Below, in pieces: positions 5,259 through 10,699 of a stretch of DNA of 10,699 bases; positions within the stretch are counted from its first letter, which is position 1, and each line of letters starts with the position of its first letter. Source of the stretch: Candidatus Rokuibacteriota bacterium (GTDB lineage: Bacteria > Methylomirabilota > Methylomirabilia > Rokubacteriales > JACOUJ01); contig JACOUJ010000277.1 in the NCBI GenBank assembly GCA_016177865.1, positions 1 through 10,699 of the forward strand, written 5' to 3'. The position numbers and the translations under genes are program-made. The notes beneath the pieces are model-generated. The model was not told where the DNA came from. It worked only from the letters and a program-made list of their open reading frames with translations, and made no database searches.

Positions 5259-5265
5259 AACAGGG
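5250..5265. promoter_or_regulatory. Operator-like palindrome over the -35
   Basis: CCCTGT (5250-5255), four spacer bases and ACAGGG (5260-5265) form a perfect 6-bp inverted repeat overlapping the TTGACA of the amidohydrolase promoter. The position suits a repressor operator. No regulator gene is visible in the window. Confidence 0.4.
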
Positions 5266-5332
5266 CGACACGGAACGGCGGGAACCCGATGGCCCCGGCA
5301 AAACCCCTGAAGGTTCCAGACTGCCAGAAAAC

Positions 5333-5362
5333 TTGACATGCGGCGAGCCCCCATCCTACAGT
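5333..5362 (+). promoter_or_regulatory. Promoter of the bactofilin-GH57 operon
   Basis: TTGACA (5333-5338), an 18-nt spacer and TACAGT (5357-5362) predict a start near 5369 and a 5' UTR of about 87 nt. It is divergent from the amidohydrolase promoter 75 nt away. Confidence 0.6.
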
Positions 5363-5399
5363 GAAAATTGCTGGAAAAAACATGAGTTGTGTCCAAAGA

Positions 5400-5431
5400 C
5401 CAGCGGAGGCTGGCGGCGGGGAGAACCGCCG
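5400..5431 (+). other. Two tandem hairpins in the operon 5' UTR
   Basis: CCAGC-GGAG-GCTGG (5400-5413) is followed at once by CGGCGG-GGAGAA-CCGCCG (5414-5431). They end 24 nt before the bactofilin ATG, leaving the purine-rich ribosome-binding region free. A role in mRNA stability is plausible, and no ligand-binding motif is recognised. Confidence 0.4.
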
Positions 5432-5455
5432 ACGCAGGAAGGGGTTGAAGCGCCA

Positions 5456-5896
5456 ATGAAGGTGTTTCGGTGGTTTCGGCGGTTTTTCGGATTTGGAGAG
5501 CCTGACGACGGCGAAGATTTCGAGCCGTCGGTCATGACATCAGGCTACCTCCTCGGAGAGGGGCTGACCCTCAAGGGAGAGATTACCGGCGACGGAGACG
5601 TTCGCATCATGGGCCGTTTTGAGGGGAGCGTCGCCATCACGGGAGACGCCTTCGTCGGTCCGAAGGCCGAGGTGGATGGCGAGATCTCCGCGACCTCGAT
5701 CGTCGTGGCCGGTCGGGTGAGAGGGAACCTCGCCGCCACCGAGGGTGTCCAGATTCTTTCCAATGGGATGCTGACTGGAAACTTCAAGAGCGGGAGCTTC
5801 AACGTGGCCGACGGCGCCGTGGTGAAAGGCGAGGTGTGGGTGGAACGGAGCATCCCACGGCTTTCGGCTTCGGCCCCCGCGGTGGTGAGGGTGTGA
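5456..5896 (+). CDS. Bactofilin (polymer-forming cytoskeletal protein)
   Basis: The product is a 146-aa protein of the bactofilin family, which self-assembles without nucleotide into filaments that scaffold cell-wall enzymes, stalks or chromosome-segregation proteins. The N-terminal MKVFRWFRRFFGFGE is amphipathic and basic-aromatic, like the membrane-targeting tails of many bactofilins. The core, about residues 30-132, is a right-handed beta-helix with regularly spaced Gly and small hydrophobic turns (LKGEITGDGDVRIMGRFEGSV, ISATSIVVAGRVRGNL, SGSFNVADGAVVKGEV). A short unstructured tail follows. The start at 5456 is the first ATG of the conserved part; the purine-rich AGGAAGGGG is rather distant. 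Its stop overlaps the next ATG by one base (TGATG), so the genes are translationally coupled. Confidence 0.93.
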   Translation: MKVFRWFRRFFGFGEPDDGEDFEPSVMTSGYLLGEGLTLKGEITGDGDVRIMGRFEGSVAITGDAFVGPKAEVDGEISATSIVVAGRVRGNLAATEGVQILSNGMLTGNFKSGSFNVADGAVVKGEVWVERSIPRLSASAPAVVRV

Positions 5897-6678
5897 TGCG
5901 AAGTCAAATTGAGATCTGGTTCTGGATTCTCCTCTTTGCCCTCGTCTCCGTCTCAGACGCGGGCATGGTCTCGCTCAACAACGGGACGACCTTCCAGGGG
6001 ACTCCGACTGGAGAGTTGATTCTGGTCAGCACGGGGAAGGACCTCTTGGAGCTCGCGCCGGAGACGATTGTCTCTCTCACGGCAAGGGAAATCCGGCTGA
6101 AGGATGGCCGGACGATCACGGGAACGATTGTTGGGGGCCGCCTTCGGTTCAAAACTGATCTTGGGGAAGTGGCGGTCGCTCTGACCGATTTGAAAGAGTA
6201 CCGAGAGTCGGCCCCTTCCCCGGCGATCACCCCGAGGGGCCAAGAATCGGCGGCCCCTCCGCCTTCGGCGCCGGCTTCGCCGCCTGTCGCCGTATCCCCG
6301 GCGCCGTCAACGACTCGGCCTCAGCAGTCCCAACCGCCGCCCGTGGCCCGGCCATCCCCTCCGTCGATCGCCACGGTTCCCCCCCCCTCGCCCCCGCCAG
6401 TGACTTCCACTGGGGAACGACTCTTCCGGGTTGTTGCCTCGGAGGCCGGCCTCTATACCGAGGCAACCGTTCAGGCCCAGCGGGCCGGCGTGGTCAGACG
6501 GGGCGAGATCGTGCGTTACGTGGACATGATCGATCGTCGAATCTCCGTCCTCGGGTATGTCGTTGACTTTGGCAATTGGATCAAGGTCAAGACGAAGAGC
6601 GGCCTCGCCGGGTGGGTCGAGGCCGATATGCTCCAAGAGGTGAGGGAAGGGATTTCGGCCCAATGGATCGCGCCTTGA
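5896..6678 (+). CDS. Secreted SH3-like domain protein with Pro-rich linker
   Basis: The product is a 260-aa exported protein. Residues 1-22 form a signal peptide (hydrophobic IWFWILLFALVSVSDA). Residues about 24-102 form a small beta-rich domain with the pattern LKDGRTITGTIVGGRLRF...GEVAVALTDL. Residues 105-172 are a low-complexity Pro/Ala/Ser linker. Residues about 175-250 are a bacterial SH3-like domain (RVVASEAGLYTEATVQAQ, GEIVRYVDM, WIKVKTKSGLAGWVEADML), a module that typically binds peptidoglycan or cell-envelope partners. It starts at the TGATG overlap with the bactofilin gene and overlaps the next gene by 16 nt. Together with the bactofilin this suggests an envelope-associated structure. 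The exact role is unknown. Confidence 0.85.
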   Translation: MRSQIEIWFWILLFALVSVSDAGMVSLNNGTTFQGTPTGELILVSTGKDLLELAPETIVSLTAREIRLKDGRTITGTIVGGRLRFKTDLGEVAVALTDLKEYRESAPSPAITPRGQESAAPPPSAPASPPVAVSPAPSTTRPQQSQPPPVARPSPPSIATVPPPSPPPVTSTGERLFRVVASEAGLYTEATVQAQRAGVVRRGEIVRYVDMIDRRISVLGYVVDFGNWIKVKTKSGLAGWVEADMLQEVREGISAQWIAP

Positions 6679-7322
6679 CGTGGAGGCCCTACTGGGACGC
6701 CCTTCCTCAGTGGGGGCGTCGGGGGGTCTTGGCCGGAATCGGCCTTCTCGTGATCCTCCTCGTCACCGTCGGGGGCTGGTACTGGTGGGAGCGCCAGCGG
6801 GAGGCGGGGCAGACCGCCTTCGATCAGGCCTTTGTCCTGTACCGCCAGGCCATGGCCAGCGGGGCCCCGGAGCTTTCCGGCCAGGCGAGGCAGGCGCTCG
6901 AGGGGGTGGTCAAGAGATACCCCCGCCACTCAACCGCGCCGCTGGCCTCCTACGCCCTCGGCAATCTCCATTACAGGGCACGGGACTATGACAAAGCCGT
7001 GGCCAGTTTTGAGCAGGCCACGCGCACGGGGCGCGGCGGCCTTCGCGGGGTCAGTCAGCTCGGGCTTGGCTACGCCTTGGAGGGTCGGGGTGAGACGGCC
7101 CGCGCCATGGCCGTCTACCAGGATGCCCTCGGGGAGCGCAACGCCAAAGATCCTTTCTACGGTGAGTTTCTTCTGGCGCTGGCGCGGACTCAGGTTGCCA
7201 TGAAGCGCTCGGCCGACGCGAGGGAAACCTACCAGCGTTTCCTCAGGGAACTTCCAAGCGCGCCGCAAGCCGAGGACGTCAAGATTCGTCTGGCAAGCCT
7301 GGAGGAGGCGCGCACCCCCTAA
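6663..7322 (+). CDS. Membrane-anchored TPR protein (YfgM/BamD-like)
   Basis: The product is a 219-aa protein. A short cytoplasmic N-terminus is followed by one transmembrane segment at about residues 20-42 (VLAGIGLLVILLVTVGGWYW), then an extracytoplasmic helical region with TPR-type repeats. Typical A/G-Y-x-x-G-x...Y positions are visible in ASYALGNLHYRARDYDKAVASFEQA, GLGYALEGRGETARAMAVYQDAL and ALARTQVAMKRSADARETYQRFL. Architecture and length resemble YfgM/tol-pal-associated TPR proteins, which act as envelope scaffolds or chaperones. The start at 6663 overlaps the previous gene by 16 nt. The stop is followed 1 nt later by the GTG of the GH57 gene. The TPR partner is not predictable from the sequence. 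Confidence 0.85.
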   Translation: MDRALTWRPYWDALPQWGRRGVLAGIGLLVILLVTVGGWYWWERQREAGQTAFDQAFVLYRQAMASGAPELSGQARQALEGVVKRYPRHSTAPLASYALGNLHYRARDYDKAVASFEQATRTGRGGLRGVSQLGLGYALEGRGETARAMAVYQDALGERNAKDPFYGEFLLALARTQVAMKRSADARETYQRFLRELPSAPQAEDVKIRLASLEEARTP

Positions 7323-7323
7323 G

Positions 7324-9399
7324 GTGGGGTCCCTTCGAGTTATCCTCCTCTGGCATCACCACCAGCCCTTTTACCGGGACCTCCGCACCGGCCAGTATCG
7401 CCTCCCATGGGTCCGCCTCCACGGGCTGAATGAATACTACACGATGGGGGTTCTGGCTCGCGAGTTCGCCGAGCTCCCTCTGACCTTCAATCTGGTCCCC
7501 TGCCTCGTCCAGCAGCTTGAAGAGTATGCGAGGGGTGAGGCCCGCGATCCCTGGCTCGATTTGAGTCGACGCGACCCCGCGGACCTGACGGAGTCCGAAT
7601 TGGCGCTTCTCCTTCGTTGGTTTTTCCTCGTCAACCCGACGACGATGATTACCCCCCATCCGCGCTATCAGGCGCTGGCCGTGCTCGGGGGACGCGCCGG
7701 TCACCGCTGGCATCCTCAGGAGCTGAGAGACCTTCAGGTGTGGTTCAACTTGGCCTGGACGAGCCCGCTGCTCAGGGGTTCTGACCCCACATTTCAGGCC
7801 TTGACAGCCAAGGGCCGCGACTTCACGGAGGAGGAAAAGATTGCGTTCCTCCAGCGCCAACAGGAGCTGCTCGGTGCCCTCATTCGGCTCTACCGTGATC
7901 TCGAAGCCCATGGTCGAGTTGAGCTATCCACAAGCGCCTTTTACCACCCCATCCTCCCACTCCTTTGTGATAGCCGTGTCGCACGTGAGGCGAATCCCGA
8001 GACCCGGCTTCCCGCCACACCGTTTGTGCATCCCGAAGATGCCCGGTGGCAGGTTCAGGCCGCCATCAAATTTCACGAGGCTCACTTCGGCCAGCGCCCT
8101 CGCGGCCTCTGGCCATCCGAGGGAAGCGTGAGTGAGGCCATCCTCCCGCTGCTGGCCGAAGCCGGGATTCGGTGGATTGCTACGGATGAGATTCTCCTTC
8201 ACCGGTCGCTCGGCCGCTCCATGCCACCCCGCGCCCCGTACGCCCCCGAGGCGTGCCCAGAGGGCCCGGTGATCTTTTTCCGCGATCATGCGTTGTCAGA
8301 CCGCATCGGCTTCGTCTACGCCCGCTGGAAATCAAAGGAGGCAGCAGACGACCTCATCCAGCGCCTCACGCAGCGGCGCCAGGAGAGCCAAGGGGGAGTT
8401 CTGACTCTCGCCCTTGACGGCGAGAATGCGTGGGAGCACTACCCTGAGCAGGGGATCCCGTTCCTCCGCCACCTCTACGAGGCACTGCTCAGGACGTCGG
8501 ATCTCGAGCTGGTGACCCCGGAGACCGCGCGGAGTGATATGACGGCCGTGCCCTTGGCCCGGCTCCACCCCGGCTCGTGGATCGACGGGGACTTCAAAAT
8601 CTGGATCGGTCACCCTGAGGATCATAAGGCGTGGGAGCTTTTGGCCCAGGCGCGCGGGAAACTGACTCAGGCCGAGACGCAGGGGACACGCCCTCCAGAG
8701 CACCTGGACCGGGCTCGCGACGCGCTGGCCATTGCCGAGGGGAGCGACTGGACCTGGTGGTACGGGGAGGAGCACACCTCCGGGAATGACGACATCTTCG
8801 ATGACCTCTTCCGAAGTCACCTGATGGCCGTCTGGGAAGCCCTGGAGGAACCGCCGCCGGAGGCCCTCTCGATCCCTATTCTTGGCACGGGGAAGGCCGT
8901 CCGACCCACCGCGACCCCTTCGGGATTCATTCACCCCACGATTGACGGACGGATCACCGACTATTTTGAGTGGCGCGCCGCAGGCCGCTTCACCCCATCC
9001 GGCGGGGCCCTCCACCGGGCCCAATCGCTTCTGCTGGCAGTGGCCTTCGGCTTCGATGCGACCCACCTCTACCTGCGCGTCGATCCAACGTCACCCCTCG
9101 CGACTGATCTGGCCCTGCTCGTCGAACTCTCGGCGGCAAGCCCGTCCGAGGTCCGCCTTGCCCTGGGGGGCCCCAAGGGAGAGCCGCAGCTTCTTCCAGA
9201 AGGAGGCGAAGCCGCCGTCGCGGATGTCATCGAGATCGCCCTGCCCCTCGGGCGGCTCGGGCTCGCGCCCGGCGACAGCTTTACGCTGGCGATCTCGCTG
9301 GTGGACCACCAAGGCAGAGAAGTGGAGCGGTTTCCTGAGCGCGGGGTCTTCTCCCTGGTGGTGCGGGGGGAGGCCGGCGCCGAGATCTGGGAGGCTTAG
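7324..9399 (+). CDS. Glycoside hydrolase family 57 (amylase/4-alpha-glucanotransferase type)
   Basis: The product is a 691-aa COG1449-type GH57 enzyme, which hydrolyses or rearranges alpha-glucans by a retaining mechanism. Conserved regions are clear: HHHQP (residues 11-15), STSAFYHPILPL (about 202-213), GLWPSEGSVS (261-270) with candidate nucleophile Glu266, IATDE (about 285-289), FFRDHALSDRIGF (318-330) with a candidate acid/base Asp321 or Asp326, and LDGENAWEHYPEQG (364-377). The C-terminal part, from about residue 540, is a beta-rich domain seen in longer members. There is no signal peptide, so it is likely cytoplasmic and acts on glycogen or maltodextrin. The GTG start follows the TPR stop by 1 nt, which implies coupling, although no strong Shine-Dalgarno is adjacent. 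It is the last gene of the bactofilin operon. Whether it hydrolyses, transfers or branches is unresolved. Confidence 0.92.
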   Translation: MGSLRVILLWHHHQPFYRDLRTGQYRLPWVRLHGLNEYYTMGVLAREFAELPLTFNLVPCLVQQLEEYARGEARDPWLDLSRRDPADLTESELALLLRWFFLVNPTTMITPHPRYQALAVLGGRAGHRWHPQELRDLQVWFNLAWTSPLLRGSDPTFQALTAKGRDFTEEEKIAFLQRQQELLGALIRLYRDLEAHGRVELSTSAFYHPILPLLCDSRVAREANPETRLPATPFVHPEDARWQVQAAIKFHEAHFGQRPRGLWPSEGSVSEAILPLLAEAGIRWIATDEILLHRSLGRSMPPRAPYAPEACPEGPVIFFRDHALSDRIGFVYARWKSKEAADDLIQRLTQRRQESQGGVLTLALDGENAWEHYPEQGIPFLRHLYEALLRTSDLELVTPETARSDMTAVPLARLHPGSWIDGDFKIWIGHPEDHKAWELLAQARGKLTQAETQGTRPPEHLDRARDALAIAEGSDWTWWYGEEHTSGNDDIFDDLFRSHLMAVWEALEEPPPEALSIPILGTGKAVRPTATPSGFIHPTIDGRITDYFEWRAAGRFTPSGGALHRAQSLLLAVAFGFDATHLYLRVDPTSPLATDLALLVELSAASPSEVRLALGGPKGEPQLLPEGGEAAVADVIEIALPLGRLGLAPGDSFTLAISLVDHQGREVERFPERGVFSLVVRGEAGAEIWEA

Positions 9400-9433
9400 A
9401 GTGCCGCGGCGATAAGCCTCGCACCCGCTCCTG

Positions 9434-9814
9434 TTAGGGTGAAAAGAAGCGGATGTCCCGCATGGGATAGTGTCTTCTGTTGAGAGTCCAGAGCGGTGTC
9501 TTATTGAAGAAGGCGGTTGCGGCCACCAGGGCATCGCCTAACTCGACACCATGAGATCGGGCGTAGGACTTGAGATAGCCCCCGGCCTTTCTTCCGACCT
9601 CGGTGGAGATCAGTGCCGGGCTCAGGACCAGGAATAAATTGTCCACCCGGTCCTCCTCGTCTTTTCTCACACCCGCAAATATCTCAGCGACAGAGACCGG
9701 TGTCCAGGTAAAGAGATGCCCCTTTTCAAGGAGTTCGGGGATCAGCTCGCCAAAGGGATTGTGTCCCCGGAGCCAGGCGATGATGACATCCGAGTCAAGG
9801 AGGATCTCAGCCAA
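9434..9814 (-). CDS. vapC: VapC-type PIN-domain toxin ribonuclease
   Basis: The product is a 126-aa single PIN domain, the usual length for type II VapC toxins that cleave tRNA or rRNA with Mg2+. The acidic active-site residues are present: Asp7 and Asp9 (LLDSDVII), Glu44 (SVAEIFAG), Asp94 (LGDALVAATA) and the family's terminal Asn112 (TLNRRHYP). The start is a TTG at 9814, inside the antitoxin gene, overlapping it by 8 nt; a TTG start and overlap are typical ways to keep toxin synthesis low and coupled. Its stop is 34 nt from the convergent GH57 stop. All catalytic residues look intact, so the toxin is probably functional. Confidence 0.93.
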   Translation of the reverse strand: MAEILLDSDVIIAWLRGHNPFGELIPELLEKGHLFTWTPVSVAEIFAGVRKDEEDRVDNLFLVLSPALISTEVGRKAGGYLKSYARSHGVELGDALVAATAFFNKTPLWTLNRRHYPMRDIRFFSP

Positions 9815-10067
9815 TCCCTAACCTCTTCAGACGCGTCCCTTTACGTAACCTGCGGATGATGCCATCAACGTCCTTTAAATCTCTCCGACGTTTCCAGATC
9901 CCGCTGAGTTGGCGCGCCAAAGAAACCTTATCCATCTCTTTTCGGCTCATATACTTCTCCCTGACACTCTCCCGCACAAGCTCGGACACCGTGGTGCCCT
10001 TTTGCCGACTCAAAGCGGCCAGCGTCCTCGCCATCGCTTCATCGAGATACAGCTGAGTTCTTTTCAT
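9807..10067 (-). CDS. vapB: VapB-type ribbon-helix-helix antitoxin
   Basis: The product is an 86-aa protein. Residues 3-40 form a ribbon-helix-helix DNA-binding fold: strand RTQLYLD, helix EAMARTLAALSRQKG, turn and helix TTVSELVRESVREKY. The C-terminal part (about 45-86) is basic and helical and is expected to wrap around the PIN toxin. RHH antitoxins bind palindromes in their own promoter, and a perfect 21-bp palindrome lies on this gene's start. The predicted transcript begins at or within 1-2 nt of the ATG, so translation would be leaderless. The stop overlaps the TTG start of the toxin. Confidence 0.9.
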   Translation of the reverse strand: MKRTQLYLDEAMARTLAALSRQKGTTVSELVRESVREKYMSRKEMDKVSLARQLSGIWKRRRDLKDVDGIIRRLRKGTRLKRLGIG

Positions 10068-10086
10068 GATGTATAATATACATCAT
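10066..10086. promoter_or_regulatory. vapBC operator palindrome
   Basis: Arm ATGATGTATA (10066-10075), a single central A, and arm TATACATCAT (10077-10086) form a perfect inverted repeat. It is much more AT-rich than its surroundings, covers the -10 of the vapB promoter and includes the first two bases of the vapB start codon. This is the expected site for VapB/VapBC autorepression. Confidence 0.75.
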
Positions 10087-10104
10087 TCTCGTCACACCAC
10101 GCAA
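10075..10104 (-). promoter_or_regulatory. vapBC promoter
   Basis: On the minus strand, TTGCGT (10099-10104), an 18-nt spacer and TATATT (10075-10080) are visible, with TATTAT overlapping as an alternative -10. The predicted start falls on or next to the vapB ATG (10067). Confidence 0.5.
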
Positions 10105-10342
10105 ATCCTCGCTCGGTGAGGTCGTCGGGTCTGGGGGCTCAAAACGCAGCATTGGCGGGAGCCGGAATTCCGGGTGGGTCCCTGCCGCCGGTTTTGCCGC
10201 GCCCGTCCCTGGGCACCCCCGCTCCGGGCGGCCGCGAGATCCGACGCGGTCTCATCGGTTGTTATAGCTTCACGCCTGAGCAAGTCGCGGCTCTGGAGCC
10301 CTATGGCTCGATACCAATCCTGCACCGTGGGGTGAAAGTCGG

Positions 10343-10504
10343 ATGCCGATCCGATGGAGCTTCATCCTCCTGCTGGTTCTTGTCTGGAATGCCCTGTTTC
10401 TTCTAGCCGGCTTCGTGCCTTGGAAGAAGCCCAAGGCGCCGGGGCCGCTGGTGCTGCTGGCCCTGGCCCCCGTGTTCTCTTCGCCCAATCTGCCGCGCCA
10501 CTAG
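10343..10504 (+). CDS. 53-aa small membrane protein
   Basis: A short frame encodes a two-segment hydrophobic peptide. A basic N-terminus (MPIRW) and a hydrophobic helix (FILLLVLVWNALFLLAGFV, about residues 7-25) are followed by a Lys/Pro turn (PWKKPKAPG), then a second hydrophobic stretch (about 35-46) and a polar end. It resembles the small hairpin membrane proteins of unknown function found in many genomes. The Shine-Dalgarno is weak (GGGGTG about 10 nt upstream). Its TAG stop shares the palindrome CTAG with the convergent zinc-ribbon ORF, an arrangement typical of real compact gene pairs. No family is recognised. Confidence 0.45.
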   Translation: MPIRWSFILLLVLVWNALFLLAGFVPWKKPKAPGPLVLLALAPVFSSPNLPRH

Positions 10505-10699
10505 GCGCTTTCGTTCTCCAGGCGCTCCTCCATCGCCTGGCACTCGATACAGACCCATCGTCGCCAGACCCGGCGCTCGCGATCCCGCCGAAGGATCCAG
10601 GGGGTCAGCGTGAGCCGGTGACAGCGCGGGCAGCGCTCCCTGGTCGCGCACCAACCGAGCCAGGTTTCGACCCGTGACGTATTCCATGACCAGGTAATA
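10501..10699 (-). CDS. Zinc-ribbon protein, 5'-incomplete in the window
   Basis: The frame ending with TAG at 10501-10503 encodes a compact zinc ribbon. A CPRC pair (codons at 10621-10632) and a CIEC pair (10540-10551) flank a basic, Trp-containing linker (LTLTPWILRRDRERRVWRRW), and the protein ends in an acidic helix (MEERLENESA). Third-position G/C is very high from about 10650 down to the stop, much better than in the other frames, so this part is coding. Upstream of about 10650 the bias falls and no ATG/GTG/TTG occurs before the window edge, so the true start is unclear. Either it lies outside the window or the frame is entered by a frameshift from the kinase-like fragment. Two-Cys-pair proteins of this kind usually bind Zn; function is unknown. 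Confidence 0.55.
   Translation of the reverse strand, partial: ITWSWNTSRVETWLGWCATRERCPRCHRLTLTPWILRRDRERRVWRRWVCIECQAMEERLENESA
10637..10699 (-). pseudogene. Ser/Thr-kinase-like hinge fragment
   Basis: In a different frame from the zinc ribbon, the edge encodes YYLVMEYVTGRNLARLVRDQG. This matches the strand-5/hinge/helix-D segment of bacterial Hanks-type Ser/Thr kinases (yLVMEYv.G.sLa.ll...G). The frame then continues without any kinase features (no HRD or DFG) and with poor codon bias until a stop at 10403. It is either the broken 3' end of a kinase gene whose bulk lies beyond the window, or a frameshift/assembly error. A chance resemblance cannot be excluded on 21 residues. Confidence 0.35.

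Noticed and set aside
9400..9433. Possible terminator between the GH57 and vapC genes (CACCC...GGGTG)
   Set aside because: The stem is only 5 bp with a 10-nt loop and only a short A run next to it, too weak to call.
10116..10406. Plus-strand 96-codon frame after vapBC
   Set aside because: The first half is low-complexity Pro/Gly, no ribosome-binding site is evident, and its end overlaps the better-supported 53-aa ORF. A segment near the middle looks protein-like, so it is not fully excluded.
1..10699. CRISPR array or insertion sequence
   Set aside because: No regularly spaced direct repeats, transposase frames or terminal inverted repeats with target duplications were found.

Overview
This is a high-GC window from a Gram-negative-type environmental bacterium. 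The mix of a DUF6306-like protein, a TVP38 membrane protein, small Arg-rich and zinc-ribbon hypotheticals and a GH57 enzyme would fit Methylomirabilota/Rokubacteria-like or deltaproteobacterial lineages. That placement is an impression from gene content and was not tested.

Left part (1-1540): a tRNA-Arg(CCU) gene with an encoded CCA end, followed on the minus strand by a small helical DUF6306-like protein and a TVP38/TMEM64 (VTT) membrane protein. A 39-codon signal-peptide-like ORF sits just upstream of the TVP38 gene. A lysine-rich partial ORF leaves the window at base 1.

Centre (1541-5260): two enzymes that would act consecutively in 3-hydroxyanthranilate degradation lie on opposite strands. 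They are 3-hydroxyanthranilate 3,4-dioxygenase (plus, 1920-2453) and an ACMSD-like COG2159 amidohydrolase (minus, 4235-5182). Between them on the minus strand are a CBS-pair protein, a four-TM membrane protein and an 88-aa Arg-rich protein. The dioxygenase is preceded by about 225 nt of strongly structured sequence. This starts just after a sigma70-like promoter and ends in an intrinsic terminator, and it contains two sets of mutually exclusive pairings, so it looks like an attenuator or riboswitch-like leader, or a terminated small RNA. The 3.55-3.87 kb gap holds several copies of an 11-bp box, C(A/T)GTC(A/T)AGGGG, that coincide with promoter hexamers on the minus strand.

Right-centre (5333-9399): a tightly packed plus-strand operon of bactofilin, a secreted SH3-like protein, a membrane-anchored TPR protein and a GH57 glycosidase/glucanotransferase. 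The first three genes overlap and the fourth starts 1 nt after the third, all behind one clear promoter.

Right end (9434-10699): a minus-strand vapBC toxin-antitoxin module with a perfect 21-bp operator palindrome on its -10 and start codon, then a 53-aa two-helix small membrane ORF. This ORF converges with a zinc-ribbon ORF through a shared CTAG stop. The zinc-ribbon ORF runs off the window, and a Ser/Thr-kinase-like fragment lies in another frame over it.
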